From: Rhizobium leguminosarum
GTDB taxonomy: Bacteria > Pseudomonadota > Alphaproteobacteria > Rhizobiales > Rhizobiaceae
Length of the DNA stretch: 64,000 bases
NCBI RefSeq assembly: GCF_004123835.1
Contig: NZ_MZMU01000018.1
Coordinates: 62,001 to 126,000, forward strand
Reading direction: 5' to 3'
Under the pieces are notes generated by a model. That model was not told where the DNA came from. It did not search any database and worked only from the letters and a program-made list of their open reading frames with translations. Within the stretch, counting starts at the first letter, position 1. Each line of letters opens with the position of its first letter. Shown here in pieces: positions 27,251 to 35,052 of this stretch. A program made the translations under genes and the position numbers.

Positions 27251-27949
27251 CTATTGCCGCTTGAGACGCTCCTGCGCGGCTTTCTTCAGACGCCGGTAGC
27301 CGTCTCGAATATCGTTTTCCATTGCGGCACGGACCGCGGATGGGTCTCTATCGACCAGCCCCTCTATCGCGGCCAAATGATTGTGGACACCGTATTTTGC
27401 TTCCGCAAACTCGGGATAGAGGTCGTGGAACGAGGCGCCTACCCTTAACCACAGGGCCTCAATGGTCGAAAGGAGGCGCGGCATCTCGCACAACCGATAG
27501 ATCGTAAAATGGAATTCCTTATTGTCGTGAAGAGCGTCGGAGTAACGCCTCTCGTCGAGCGACAGTGTGATTTTCTCCTGCAGCGCCAATAGCTTGTCGA
27601 CTACATCATTCGTGGCGCGAAGCGTGCCTCTTTCCGTCGCCAACCCTTCAAGCGCAAGTCGCATCTGCGTGACTTCGTAGAGTGCTGTAAGATCGAGATG
27701 CGGGACGATGACGGTTTTAGGGCCCACCATGACGAGCGCGCCCTCGAAGACCAGCCGGTTGATCGCCTCGCGCGCCGGCGTGGCACCGACGTTCAGCATT
27801 TCGGCAACCGAACGGATCGGCAACTTGTGGCCCGGCTTGTAAGCACCCCGCGTGAGTTGCTCCTTAATGGATGAATAAGCGAAGTCGCTGAGTCGCCCAG
27901 ACTGCAAATCCGATCCCGACGATTCCTCTTTAGTTGTACTTTCGTTCAA
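27251..27949 (-). CDS. GntR-family transcriptional regulator (FCD subfamily)
   Basis: Winged-helix GntR domain in the N-terminal third (FAYSSIKEQLTRGAYKPGHKLP in part, then SVAEMLNVGATPAREAINRLVFEGAL) and an all-helical FCD effector domain, with DNKEFHFTIYRLCEMPRL and the C-terminal HNHLAAIEGLVDRD holding likely metal-binding His residues. The frame opens at a TTG at 27994, but that codon sits inside a perfect 20-base palindrome. A TTG at 27949 with GGGGG six bases before it leaves the palindrome as operator, so this start is preferred (about 232 aa). It probably represses the aminotransferase operon and itself, responding to a carboxylated or amino compound imported by the adjacent ABC transporter. 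Confidence 0.82.
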   Translation of the reverse strand: MNESTTKEESSGSDLQSGRLSDFAYSSIKEQLTRGAYKPGHKLPIRSVAEMLNVGATPAREAINRLVFEGALVMVGPKTVIVPHLDLTALYEVTQMRLALEGLATERGTLRATNDVVDKLLALQEKITLSLDERRYSDALHDNKEFHFTIYRLCEMPRLLSTIEALWLRVGASFHDLYPEFAEAKYGVHNHLAAIEGLVDRDPSAVRAAMENDIRDGYRRLKKAAQERLKRQ

Positions 27950-27978
27950 AATTGACCCCCATGCGTTGACATCTTCAC

Positions 27979-27998
27979 ATTTTTGTTGCAACAAAAAT
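27979..27998. promoter_or_regulatory. Perfect 20-base palindrome, probable GntR operator
   Basis: ATTTTTGTTGCAACAAAAAT is fully self-complementary. It sits just upstream of the preferred GntR start and in the divergent gap before the ABC transporter operon (start 28183). Related sites occur at 27187-27206, 27216-27235 and, weaker, 34394-34413. Autoregulation and control of the importer are inferred. Confidence 0.65.
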
Positions 27999-28182
27999 AA
28001 ATTAGGCGAAAACCGAAACCGTAATGTGACAGCATAACGGTAACGCGAATATTAGCAACGCCTTGGCCGGGGAGGCCATGTCCGAACAGCTGCCGGTCTT
28101 GCCGGCATAGCACCTGGTGCCGCACGAGCGGAGCCGGGAGGTTTCAATGCGTGTCAAAGCACGCAAGTGAGGAGATATCATT

Positions 28183-29292
28183 TTGATTGGTGCGCCTGTT
28201 TTCATCGATCGCATAGGCAAGGCCTACGGGACCCAGACTGCCGTTGGTGGAGTGACCCTGGATATTGCGGCAGGCGAATTCCTGTCGATCCTCGGTCCGT
28301 CCGGATCGGGCAAGACGACGCTTCTGACAATGATCGCCGGTTTCGAAAGCCCATCTGCCGGACGCATCGTTATTGGCGGGCGCGATGTCACAGCCGTATC
28401 GCCCGATCGCCGCAACATAGGGATGGTCTTCCAGCGTTATGCTTTGTTCCCGCATCTGACCGTTGCCGAAAACATTGCTTTTCCCCTTAAGATGCGTGGC
28501 GTCCGAAAGGACCTCAGGGCAGACCGCGTTGGTCGGGCGCTCGACCTAGTCCAACTCCCGCAATATGCCAAGCGCTATCCTCACGAACTTTCCGGCGGCC
28601 AGCAGCAGCGGGTGGCGGTCGCGCGAGCAATCGTGTTCGAACCGCCCGTTCTCTTGATGGACGAGCCGCTGGGCGCGCTGGACAAGAAGCTGCGCGAGTC
28701 CATGCAGATCGAGATCAAACAGCTTCAGCGCCGCCTCGGTGCGACGGTCGTTTATGTGACGCACGATCAGGAGGAGGCGTTGACGATGTCCGACCGGATC
28801 GCTGTCATGGCAAAGGGACAACTCGCGCAGCTCGGAACTCCAGCGAACCTTTACTGTAATCCGCAGAGCGCCTTTGTCGCCGATTTCATCGGCAAGATGA
28901 ACTTCCTGACTGGAGAATTCCTGGGTGAGACCGCCGACAGCCGGACGATCAGACTGGGTGACGACGTAGTCATTGATACGCCCGGCGCTGCCCATGGTTT
29001 CGAGGGTTCGGCAAAAGCAGGCGATCGTGTTCGGCTCGCGTTGAGGCCTGAGCGCCTTGGCCTTACAGCTCGTGGCGCAGGAGGAAAGAACGCCCTTCCC
29101 GGCCGGATCGAAACGTCGGTCTTTGCCGGCGCCTTCGACCTTCATCTCGTTCGCGCCGATTTCGGAAGCGGAGAGATCATTCAGGTGCAGATCCCTGCCG
29201 ATGGAAATAGAACGGCCTTTGCGATGGGGACACTCGTGGATGTCATCGCCGAACGCGACGGCCTCCGGCTCTTTGCGGTTGCGGAGGCATGA
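28183..29292 (+). CDS. ABC transporter ATP-binding protein (PotA-like)
   Basis: 369 aa. Walker A GPSGSGKTT (38-46), Q-loop VFQRYALFPHLT (82-93), signature LSGGQQ (136-141), Walker B LLMDEP (157-162), and a C-terminal TOBE domain from about residue 280. This is the layout of PotA/AfuC-type ATPases for polyamine, iron or opine-like importers. The start is TTG at 28183 with GAGGAG at 28169-28174, 8 bases upstream. First gene of a four-gene importer operon divergent from the GntR gene, so probably under the same regulator. Confidence 0.92.
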   Translation: MIGAPVFIDRIGKAYGTQTAVGGVTLDIAAGEFLSILGPSGSGKTTLLTMIAGFESPSAGRIVIGGRDVTAVSPDRRNIGMVFQRYALFPHLTVAENIAFPLKMRGVRKDLRADRVGRALDLVQLPQYAKRYPHELSGGQQQRVAVARAIVFEPPVLLMDEPLGALDKKLRESMQIEIKQLQRRLGATVVYVTHDQEEALTMSDRIAVMAKGQLAQLGTPANLYCNPQSAFVADFIGKMNFLTGEFLGETADSRTIRLGDDVVIDTPGAAHGFEGSAKAGDRVRLALRPERLGLTARGAGGKNALPGRIETSVFAGAFDLHLVRADFGSGEIIQVQIPADGNRTAFAMGTLVDVIAERDGLRLFAVAEA

Positions 29293-29293
29293 A

Positions 29294-30202
29294 ATGACCA
29301 CGACCGTCGATAATCTACCCCTTGCACCAACCCGTCCAGCGAGCTGGTTTTTCTCACGCTCGGCGCGCCAGTATTCGCACGCCCTGACGTTCCTGCTTAT
29401 TGCGCCGTTGATGCTCTTACTAACGGGAGGCTTCATCTATCCAATCGGGCGCCTTGTCTCTCTGAGTATCATGGCACCTGGATTCACGCTGCAGTACTAC
29501 GAGCGGATCGTCACCGAGCCGCTCTACATCGAAGTCCTGCTTCGCACGTTGCAGACGGGTGCAATCGTAACCGTGGCGAGCCTGCTGCTCGGTTATCCGG
29601 TTGCCTTTCTGATGGCGCGCTCCAAAGGCAAGACTGCATTGATCGTATCGGCCGCGGTGTTCGTGCCGCTATGGACCTCCGTGCTGGTGCGATCCTACGC
29701 CTGGATCGTGCTGCTGCAGCGAAACGGCATCGCTAATGGTCTGTTGATCGAGAGCGGCCTCATTAGCAGCCCGTTGAAGCTTATTTACACCGAAGGCGCG
29801 GTCATACTTGCGATGACGCATGTCCTGATGCCATTCATGATCCTGCCGATCTACAACGCTCTTCGCACGATTCCTGCAGAGTACGCCCAAGCCGCCCGCA
29901 ATCTCGGCGCCGGCACGATTGGCGCGTTCCTGAGCGTGACGTTGCCGCTCAGCCTGCCCGGAATCTTTGCCGGATGCGTCATGTGCTTCATCCTGGCGAT
30001 CGGTTTTTATATCACGCCGGCACTCGTCGGCGGGCCTGGAGCATTGATGATGGCAACGCTGATCGGGCAGCAAACCACCGTCCTGCTTGACTGGCCATTT
30101 GCCGCAGCGCTCGCGACCGTCCTTCTGACCACGACGCTTTTCTTTGTCCTTGTGTTCCGCAGGGCGCTTTCCGTCAGCAAAGGAATGAACAGTGTCAATT
30201 GA
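29294..30202 (+). CDS. ABC transporter permease (PotB-like)
   Basis: 302-aa inner-membrane permease with about six transmembrane helices (first near residues 29-50, LTFLLIAPLMLLLTGGFIYPI in part). The EAA loop that docks the ATPase is AEYAQAARNLGAGTIGAF (about 196-213). The start at 29294, one base after the ATPase stop codon (TGA AATG region), is chosen; upstream frame is shadow. It overlaps the second permease by 11 bases. Type matches the polyamine/2-aminoethylphosphonate permease family (BPD_transp_1). Confidence 0.9.
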   Translation: MTTTVDNLPLAPTRPASWFFSRSARQYSHALTFLLIAPLMLLLTGGFIYPIGRLVSLSIMAPGFTLQYYERIVTEPLYIEVLLRTLQTGAIVTVASLLLGYPVAFLMARSKGKTALIVSAAVFVPLWTSVLVRSYAWIVLLQRNGIANGLLIESGLISSPLKLIYTEGAVILAMTHVLMPFMILPIYNALRTIPAEYAQAARNLGAGTIGAFLSVTLPLSLPGIFAGCVMCFILAIGFYITPALVGGPGALMMATLIGQQTTVLLDWPFAAALATVLLTTTLFFVLVFRRALSVSKGMNSVN

Positions 30203-31040
30203 GCCCGCAGCCCCCCCATTCGCCGCCTCTCGCGTCAAAAGCACCCATCGACCTTACGGCAAAGCAGCCTTGCGGCTCCTTGGAGGCTCCCTGATCGGAG
30301 CAATCCTTTTCTTCCTGGTGTTGCCGACGCTGCTCGTCATCCCGATTTCGCTCAACGACAGCAACTATATCGAGCTCCCGCCGAAGGGCCTGACGCTTCG
30401 CTGGTATATCGATTTTCTCGCCGACCCGGACTGGCGCGCAGCAACGATCTTCAGTCTGCAGATTGCGCTGTCGACGACAATCGCTTCGACGGTCATCGGT
30501 ACATTGGCGGCCATCGGGCTCGTTCGCGGCAATCTGCCGGGAAAAACCCTTCTGCAGGCATTGTCGCTGGGGCCAATGATCGTTCCCCATGTTGTCTTTG
30601 GCGTTGCCCTTTATCTGGTTTTTTCCCCGCTCAGCCTGACCGGCAATTTCGCTGGTTTCCTGATCGCGCACACCGTACTTGCTGTTCCCTACGTGATCAT
30701 CACCGTGTCGGCAGCACTCGAGCGCTTCGACACGTCACTCGAGCTTGCCGCACTGAATTGCGGGGCAAGGCGGAGCCGCGCCTTTATCAGCATTGTGCTT
30801 CCCAACATCGCGCCGGCAGTGGCTGCGGCTTCGGTCTTTGCGTTTCTGGCGTCGTTCGATGAGGCTACCGTCGCCTTCTTCATTTCCGATACCGGCGGAA
30901 AAACGATCAGTCGCAAGATGTTCGAGGACATCGATTTCAATCTCACCCCGGTCATAGCAGCAGTTTCGACGCTGCTCGTCGCGGTATCGCTGCTGCTTAT
31001 GGGGGCCATTCATCTCCTTACCGGCCGCGGGGAGGATTAA
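30192..31040 (+). CDS. ABC transporter permease (PotC-like)
   Basis: 282-aa permease with six predicted helices (first near 33-55) and an EAA loop at LELAALNCGARRSRAFISIV (about 183-202). It pairs with the previous permease to form the channel of a polyamine-type importer. It overlaps the PotB-like gene by 11 bases and is followed after 33 bases by the binding protein gene. No unusual features. Confidence 0.9.
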   Translation: MSIEPAAPPFAASRVKSTHRPYGKAALRLLGGSLIGAILFFLVLPTLLVIPISLNDSNYIELPPKGLTLRWYIDFLADPDWRAATIFSLQIALSTTIASTVIGTLAAIGLVRGNLPGKTLLQALSLGPMIVPHVVFGVALYLVFSPLSLTGNFAGFLIAHTVLAVPYVIITVSAALERFDTSLELAALNCGARRSRAFISIVLPNIAPAVAAASVFAFLASFDEATVAFFISDTGGKTISRKMFEDIDFNLTPVIAAVSTLLVAVSLLLMGAIHLLTGRGED

Positions 31041-31073
31041 CGTGGCCATATCAATCCGACGGAGGAACACGCG

Positions 31074-32132
31074 ATGAAAAAACGAACCAAGATCAAGCCT
31101 TTGCTGCTTGCGGCTTGCCTCATGCTTGCTGGCGCGAGGGCGGGGCAAGCCGAGGAGCAGGTCATCATTGCGACCACTGGTGGAGCCTACGATGCGGCCC
31201 TTCGAAAATTCTGGTTCGAGCCGTTCACCGAAAAGACCGGCATCAAGGTTGTATCGGTCGTGGCAACGAATGCCGAGATGCGGGCGAAAGCTGCGGCCAT
31301 GGTCAAGACCGGCAACGTGACCTGGGACCTTTACCCGGACGGCGAGATCCAGGCGAGCGCTGAAGCGCATCGGCTAACATCTGAAGACCTGACCGAGTTT
31401 TGCAAGTCTTTCCAGGGCCGGCCAGATCTGGTCGAGGATGCCTGCGTCAGCGCCGGGGCCAGGCTCTTTTCGACCGCAACGCTGATGGCCTACGACCCGA
31501 CCGGCTTCAAGAGCGGAAATCCGTTGAGTTGGGCCGATATGTGGGACGAGACAAAATTTCCCGGTGGCCGCTCGTTTCCAAATTTCGACGATCCGTGGCG
31601 GGTCATGGCTGCCGCGCTCCTCGCCGACGGCGTTGCGCGCGACAAGCTCTTTCCACTCGACGTCGATCGCGCCCTCAACAAGCTCGACGAGATTCGCCCG
31701 GCGATAACGCTCTGGTGGAAGACCGGCGATCAGAGCGTTCAGGGCTTTCGCAACGGCGACTACAGCATCGGGCAGATCTGGCTGACGCGCGCAAATACAC
31801 TGAAGGCGGAAGGACGCCAGATCGCCTGGTCCAAGCAGGCCTCGTTCCTCGTCGGCGATCGCTTGACGATCATCAAGGATGCGCCGAACCGCGGAAATGC
31901 GTTGAAGTTGATCGGTTACTGGCTTGATCATCCGGAGGCGCAGGCCAGCGTGTGCGACGAACTCCTTTGCACGCCGCCAAGCCGCAAGGCGATCGATTTG
32001 ATGTCGCCGGCTGCACGCGCGGCCCTGCCGAGCGACGAGGACATCCGGGATTACATCGTCATCCCGGATGCTAAATGGATCAACGACAATGCCGCGATGA
32101 TGCTCGAGCGTTGGAATGCCTGGATCCGATGA
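31074..32132 (+). CDS. Periplasmic substrate-binding protein of the ABC importer (PotD/extracellular family 1 type)
   Basis: 352 aa with a Sec signal peptide (first 25 residues, ending AGQA). The N-terminal domain begins VIIATTGGAYDAALRKFW, which fits spermidine/putrescine- or iron-binding family 1/13 proteins. GGAGG-like GGAGGAAC precedes the ATG. The last gene of the importer operon. The ligand cannot be read from sequence; the neighbouring transaminase suggests an amine or amino acid. Ends just before a strong hairpin. Confidence 0.88.
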   Translation: MKKRTKIKPLLLAACLMLAGARAGQAEEQVIIATTGGAYDAALRKFWFEPFTEKTGIKVVSVVATNAEMRAKAAAMVKTGNVTWDLYPDGEIQASAEAHRLTSEDLTEFCKSFQGRPDLVEDACVSAGARLFSTATLMAYDPTGFKSGNPLSWADMWDETKFPGGRSFPNFDDPWRVMAAALLADGVARDKLFPLDVDRALNKLDEIRPAITLWWKTGDQSVQGFRNGDYSIGQIWLTRANTLKAEGRQIAWSKQASFLVGDRLTIIKDAPNRGNALKLIGYWLDHPEAQASVCDELLCTPPSRKAIDLMSPAARAALPSDEDIRDYIVIPDAKWINDNAAMMLERWNAWIR

Positions 32133-32137
32133 CGATC

Positions 32138-32168
32138 CCCCTTCGGGCGGCGGTGCCGCCCGAAGGGG
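32138..32168. terminator. Bidirectional terminator hairpin between convergent genes
   Basis: Arms CCCCTTCGGGCGGC (32138-32151) and GCCGCCCGAAGGGG (32155-32168) form a perfect 14-base stem with loop GGT. It occupies the 49-base gap between the stop codons of the binding protein (+) and the alpha-oxoamine synthase (-). No long T-run is present on either side. Confidence 0.75.
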
Positions 32169-32181
32169 CAGAGGCGGATCT

Positions 32182-33423
32182 TTATCCCTTGAGAGCACGA
32201 TTGACGGCAGCTGCGACGCCGCGCACTTCGGAAGCCGTGTGGCCGGCAGTCGGGCATATTCGCAGCCCTGCCCTTCCCTTGGCGACTGTCGGGAAGAAAA
32301 TGGCCGACGTATAGTAACCGGAATCAAGTACCAGTCTGGCAGCGCCGATTGCCGCAAGCTCGTCACCGACGACGACGGTCCTGATCGGGAGTCGGGACCC
32401 CGCCTGTGCCGTCGGCACCAGTTCGTCGAAAAGAGAGATGTGTTCTGCGAGCGCCCTTTGCCGCACGCCCAGTTCCGGTGTGCGATGGATTGATTGCGAG
32501 GCGAGAGCTGCACCGATCGCCGCAACATTGATGGAGGCCGAGAAGGCATGCGCGAGAGCAAAGCGCCGGAAGATTTCCTCCTGGAACGCCGTTGCGAGCA
32601 TCAGCATGCCGCCTGAGGCTCCGAAACCCTTACCGAGCGAGGCTGCGATGATCGTCCGCTCGCCGAGACCCTCGGGCATTTGTGAACGGGCAAACCCCTC
32701 GCCTCTTTCGCCGAAGATCGATATGCCGTGAGCATCATCGATGTAAAGGAAGAGGCCATATCGCTCCTGAAGCTCGCGCAACTCCTTGATTGGGGCACAG
32801 CCGCCCATGGAATACACACCGTCGCAAACATAGGCGACCGTATCATTCTGGCGGCAAATATCTTCGAGCGTCTGAAGATCGTTGTGGCCGATCGTGCGGA
32901 CCTCGCATTCTTCGGCAACGACGGGCTTGTTGAAGGCAAGCGTCGCATGTGCAAGCCGGTCGAATACCATGACCGGTTTTGTGCCGCCGGTCAGGACTCC
33001 GGACGCAATCAGCGGAAGCGCGCTCAAGTTGGCGGCAAGCACAGTTGTGTAGGTAATCACCCTCGCGCCGAAGAGATCAGAAAGAGCATCTTCGAGGTCT
33101 CCGAGGGCTGCAAAATTGAGCCGCGTGCGGGCGCACGACCAATGCAGAGTCCCGTAGCGTCGGACGGTCTCGATTGCGCCTTCGATGATTGAGGGATGAT
33201 TGTCGAGCCCGAGATACGAGCAGCGAACGAAGTCGATGACGCGCTCCGATCTGCCCTCTGCAACTGGCAGTTCCACCGCTCGTCCATCGGACGGATGGAC
33301 ATAGAGTGCCATCAGGCCGTCAAGGTGGGCGGCTGCAAAGTGGGGACTTGCGTGGCTGATCAGGCCCGCGGTATTTCTGTGGGACTTTTTCGCTGATCCG
33401 GCGCCCGAAGCTGCCTCTTGCAT
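32182..33423 (-). CDS. Alpha-oxoamine synthase family PLP enzyme (KBL/BioF/CqsA-like)
   Basis: 413 aa. The family condenses an acyl-CoA with an amino acid, releasing CO2: 8-amino-7-oxononanoate synthase, glycine C-acetyltransferase, 5-aminolevulinate synthase, serine palmitoyltransferase and the autoinducer synthase CqsA. Visible active-site elements are FVRCSYLGLDNHPSII (about 65-80), His159 in DRLAHATL, IDDAHG (228-233), and Schiff-base Lys265 in SLGKGFGASGG. No biotin genes are nearby, so BioF is unlikely. Start ATG 33423 has GGGAGGG before it. It lies 114 bases after regulator copy B in the same direction and converges on the importer. Substrate unknown. Confidence 0.82.
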   Translation of the reverse strand: MQEAASGAGSAKKSHRNTAGLISHASPHFAAAHLDGLMALYVHPSDGRAVELPVAEGRSERVIDFVRCSYLGLDNHPSIIEGAIETVRRYGTLHWSCARTRLNFAALGDLEDALSDLFGARVITYTTVLAANLSALPLIASGVLTGGTKPVMVFDRLAHATLAFNKPVVAEECEVRTIGHNDLQTLEDICRQNDTVAYVCDGVYSMGGCAPIKELRELQERYGLFLYIDDAHGISIFGERGEGFARSQMPEGLGERTIIAASLGKGFGASGGMLMLATAFQEEIFRRFALAHAFSASINVAAIGAALASQSIHRTPELGVRQRALAEHISLFDELVPTAQAGSRLPIRTVVVGDELAAIGAARLVLDSGYYTSAIFFPTVAKGRAGLRICPTAGHTASEVRGVAAAVNRALKG

Positions 33424-33537
33424 ATTGCCCTCCCAAACGTTCGACGGACTTCACGCTATGCGCGAGATTGCTGTTTATGCAACGAAGGCGGCAGCAAATT
33501 TTTGGGAAATTTCGGTGAACATGTGAACGCGGCGAAG

Positions 33538-34230
33538 TCACATACTTTGGGCAACATCGATTGCATACCCCTCCTTTGGCACGGTGCGAATTACATCGCG
33601 GCCAAGCGCCCGCCTCAATGCACGCCGGAGGCGGCCAATATGAACATCAACTGTCCGCGGCTCGACAAAGGCTGTTTTCGGCCAAGCGACGGCAATCAGC
33701 TCCGCGCGGCTGAGAACGCGGCCCGCGTCACCCATAAGAGCGCTCAGTAGACGAAACTCGATCGGGCTGAGATTGACCGGCATCCCTCTTACCAGGACAC
33801 GCCGCCCGCTGACGTCCAGCTTCATATCGTCAAAGATAGGACCAAGGCGGCTATGCGTGCCGTCGGAGGAACTGCCAATTGCACCATGGAGGTAAGACAA
33901 GAGCCGTTCCGGTGGCATTGGCCTTGTAAAGCTCTCATCTACGTTGGCTTTCAGGATGTCGAGATAGGCGGCCTTTTCGGCAACGAGCGCTATGAGCGTG
34001 ACGTCGCTGGCAAGTCCCCTTTCCTTCAGACCCGACGCGATATCAGCCAGAATTTGTGAACCCGGCTGGCAGTCGACGATGATAGCTGCAGCGTCACGCT
34101 CCACGGCAGTAGCTACCGCCTCGCTCGGAATATCGACGAGCATCGTCCTGTATCCGGCTCCCTTCAAGATGTATGACAGCATCAAATAATAGTCAGCGTC
34201 TTGAGATACGATCGCCAGAAGTTCGCTCAT
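33538..34230 (-). CDS. OmpR/PhoB-type regulator with degenerate receiver domain (copy B)
   Basis: 230 aa, same architecture as the regulator at 22586-23254: receiver-like domain (1-120), then winged helix with LSPIEFRLLSALMGDAGRVLSR, TVDVHIGRLRRAL and PKEGYAIDV. The receiver retains Asp in IIVDCQPG and again has Arg-Pro in place of Lys-Pro (SFTRPMPPERLLSYLHG), aligned with ARPLSPSKLLAFLHG of copy A. The shared substitutions show the two are paralogues. The start is preceded by GGGGCGAG. It probably controls the alpha-oxoamine synthase gene directly downstream. No kinase partner is visible. Confidence 0.85.
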   Translation of the reverse strand: MSELLAIVSQDADYYLMLSYILKGAGYRTMLVDIPSEAVATAVERDAAAIIVDCQPGSQILADIASGLKERGLASDVTLIALVAEKAAYLDILKANVDESFTRPMPPERLLSYLHGAIGSSSDGTHSRLGPIFDDMKLDVSGRRVLVRGMPVNLSPIEFRLLSALMGDAGRVLSRAELIAVAWPKTAFVEPRTVDVHIGRLRRALRRALGRDVIRTVPKEGYAIDVAQSM

Positions 34231-34542
34231 CGTCTCGCCCCGCCAGTTACTGGCCTTACCGCGACCGCTTTTGATACGACAAAATTTTCAGAAAAGTGGC
34301 TCATGCTGATTGGAACCTCACGCCGTGGCTTGTAAATGCGTAACAGAATCGCAAAAGCGCTATCGCTACGGGTATTTTTATAGCTTGCCTTTCTTTTTTG
34401 TTACAACATAATGTTGAGGGCGCGAAGAATCTCGCGCCGAAGCGCATATTTGCCAGGGACGGCACGTGATCGTGGCCCACTCGGTGGGATCGACGTCCGG
34501 CATAATTTGATGGCCTGTTTCCGGACGGTAACGGGGCTTTTA

Positions 34543-34779
34543 ATGCGCGAAATGTTCAAAAGGTTCTCAACCGGCAGCGCTGCGGCGACACCGGATTTTT
34601 GGAGTGATGCAGATGTTGGGGACATAAGTACTGCTGCCCGATCGCTTTACGGACAACATGCGAAAACAGCGGCTGCCTGGTGCGCACTATGCGCGCGCTA
34701 CGACGGCCGCTCAGGTGATTTCACCTCTTGGGTACGCGTTTTCAAACTTCTGGGCGCTGATGAGATCGAGGAAGCTTGA
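34543..34779 (+). CDS. Small hypothetical protein
   Basis: A 78-aa ORF with a plausible start at 34543 (MREMFKRFSTG). It contains DISTAARSLYGQHAKTAAAWCALCARYDGRSGDFTSW, shown here only to indicate a helical pattern seen in short alphaproteobacterial hypothetical proteins (D-I-x-x-A-A-x-x-L, then A-x-x-x-A). No function is known. It ends 2 bases before an ATG of the ParD-like region and overlaps that reading frame. Confidence 0.4.
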   Translation: MREMFKRFSTGSAAATPDFWSDADVGDISTAARSLYGQHAKTAAAWCALCARYDGRSGDFTSWVRVFKLLGADEIEEA

Positions 34780-35026
34780 AAATGAACGTGTCCGCTTTGG
34801 ATATTTCGTGCTGGATAACCTGCAGAAGTTCGTCGAGCAGCAGGTCGCCGGGCGAGGCTATGGTACGAGCAGGAAATACGTCCACGAGTTGATCCGTCAC
34901 GACAAAGATCGGCAGCACTTGCGTGATCTCCTGCTTGAAGGTGCTTCATCCGAGACGACCGAGCCGGTTGATGCCGCCTATTTCGATAGCCTGCGAGCCC
35001 GTGCCTCGCGGCAACGCTCCAGGTGA
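34760..35026 (+). CDS. Orphan ParD-like antitoxin, N-terminus doubtful
   Basis: The 72 C-terminal residues resemble ParD/CopG-type antitoxins: FVLDNLQKFVEQQVAGRGYG, then SRKYVHELIRHDKDRQHLRDLLLEGASS. The normal beta-strand start (MNVS) is present at 34782 but in a different frame, so the N-terminus seems frameshifted. The in-frame alternatives are ATG 34760 or GTG 34808. No ParE toxin gene follows; the next gene is traA on the opposite strand. It is therefore a solitary or decaying antitoxin. Beginning of the protein is uncertain; the C-terminal assignment is fair. Confidence 0.55.
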   Translation: MRSRKLENERVRFGYFVLDNLQKFVEQQVAGRGYGTSRKYVHELIRHDKDRQHLRDLLLEGASSETTEPVDAAYFDSLRARASRQRSR

Positions 35027-35052
35027 CCGCAAAGTCTATCGTTCGATGGACT

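Noticed and set aside
34411..34542. Upstream extension of the small ORF before the ParD region
   Set aside because: No ribosome site at 34411; a start at 34543 is more likely, and the extension overlaps a candidate operator.
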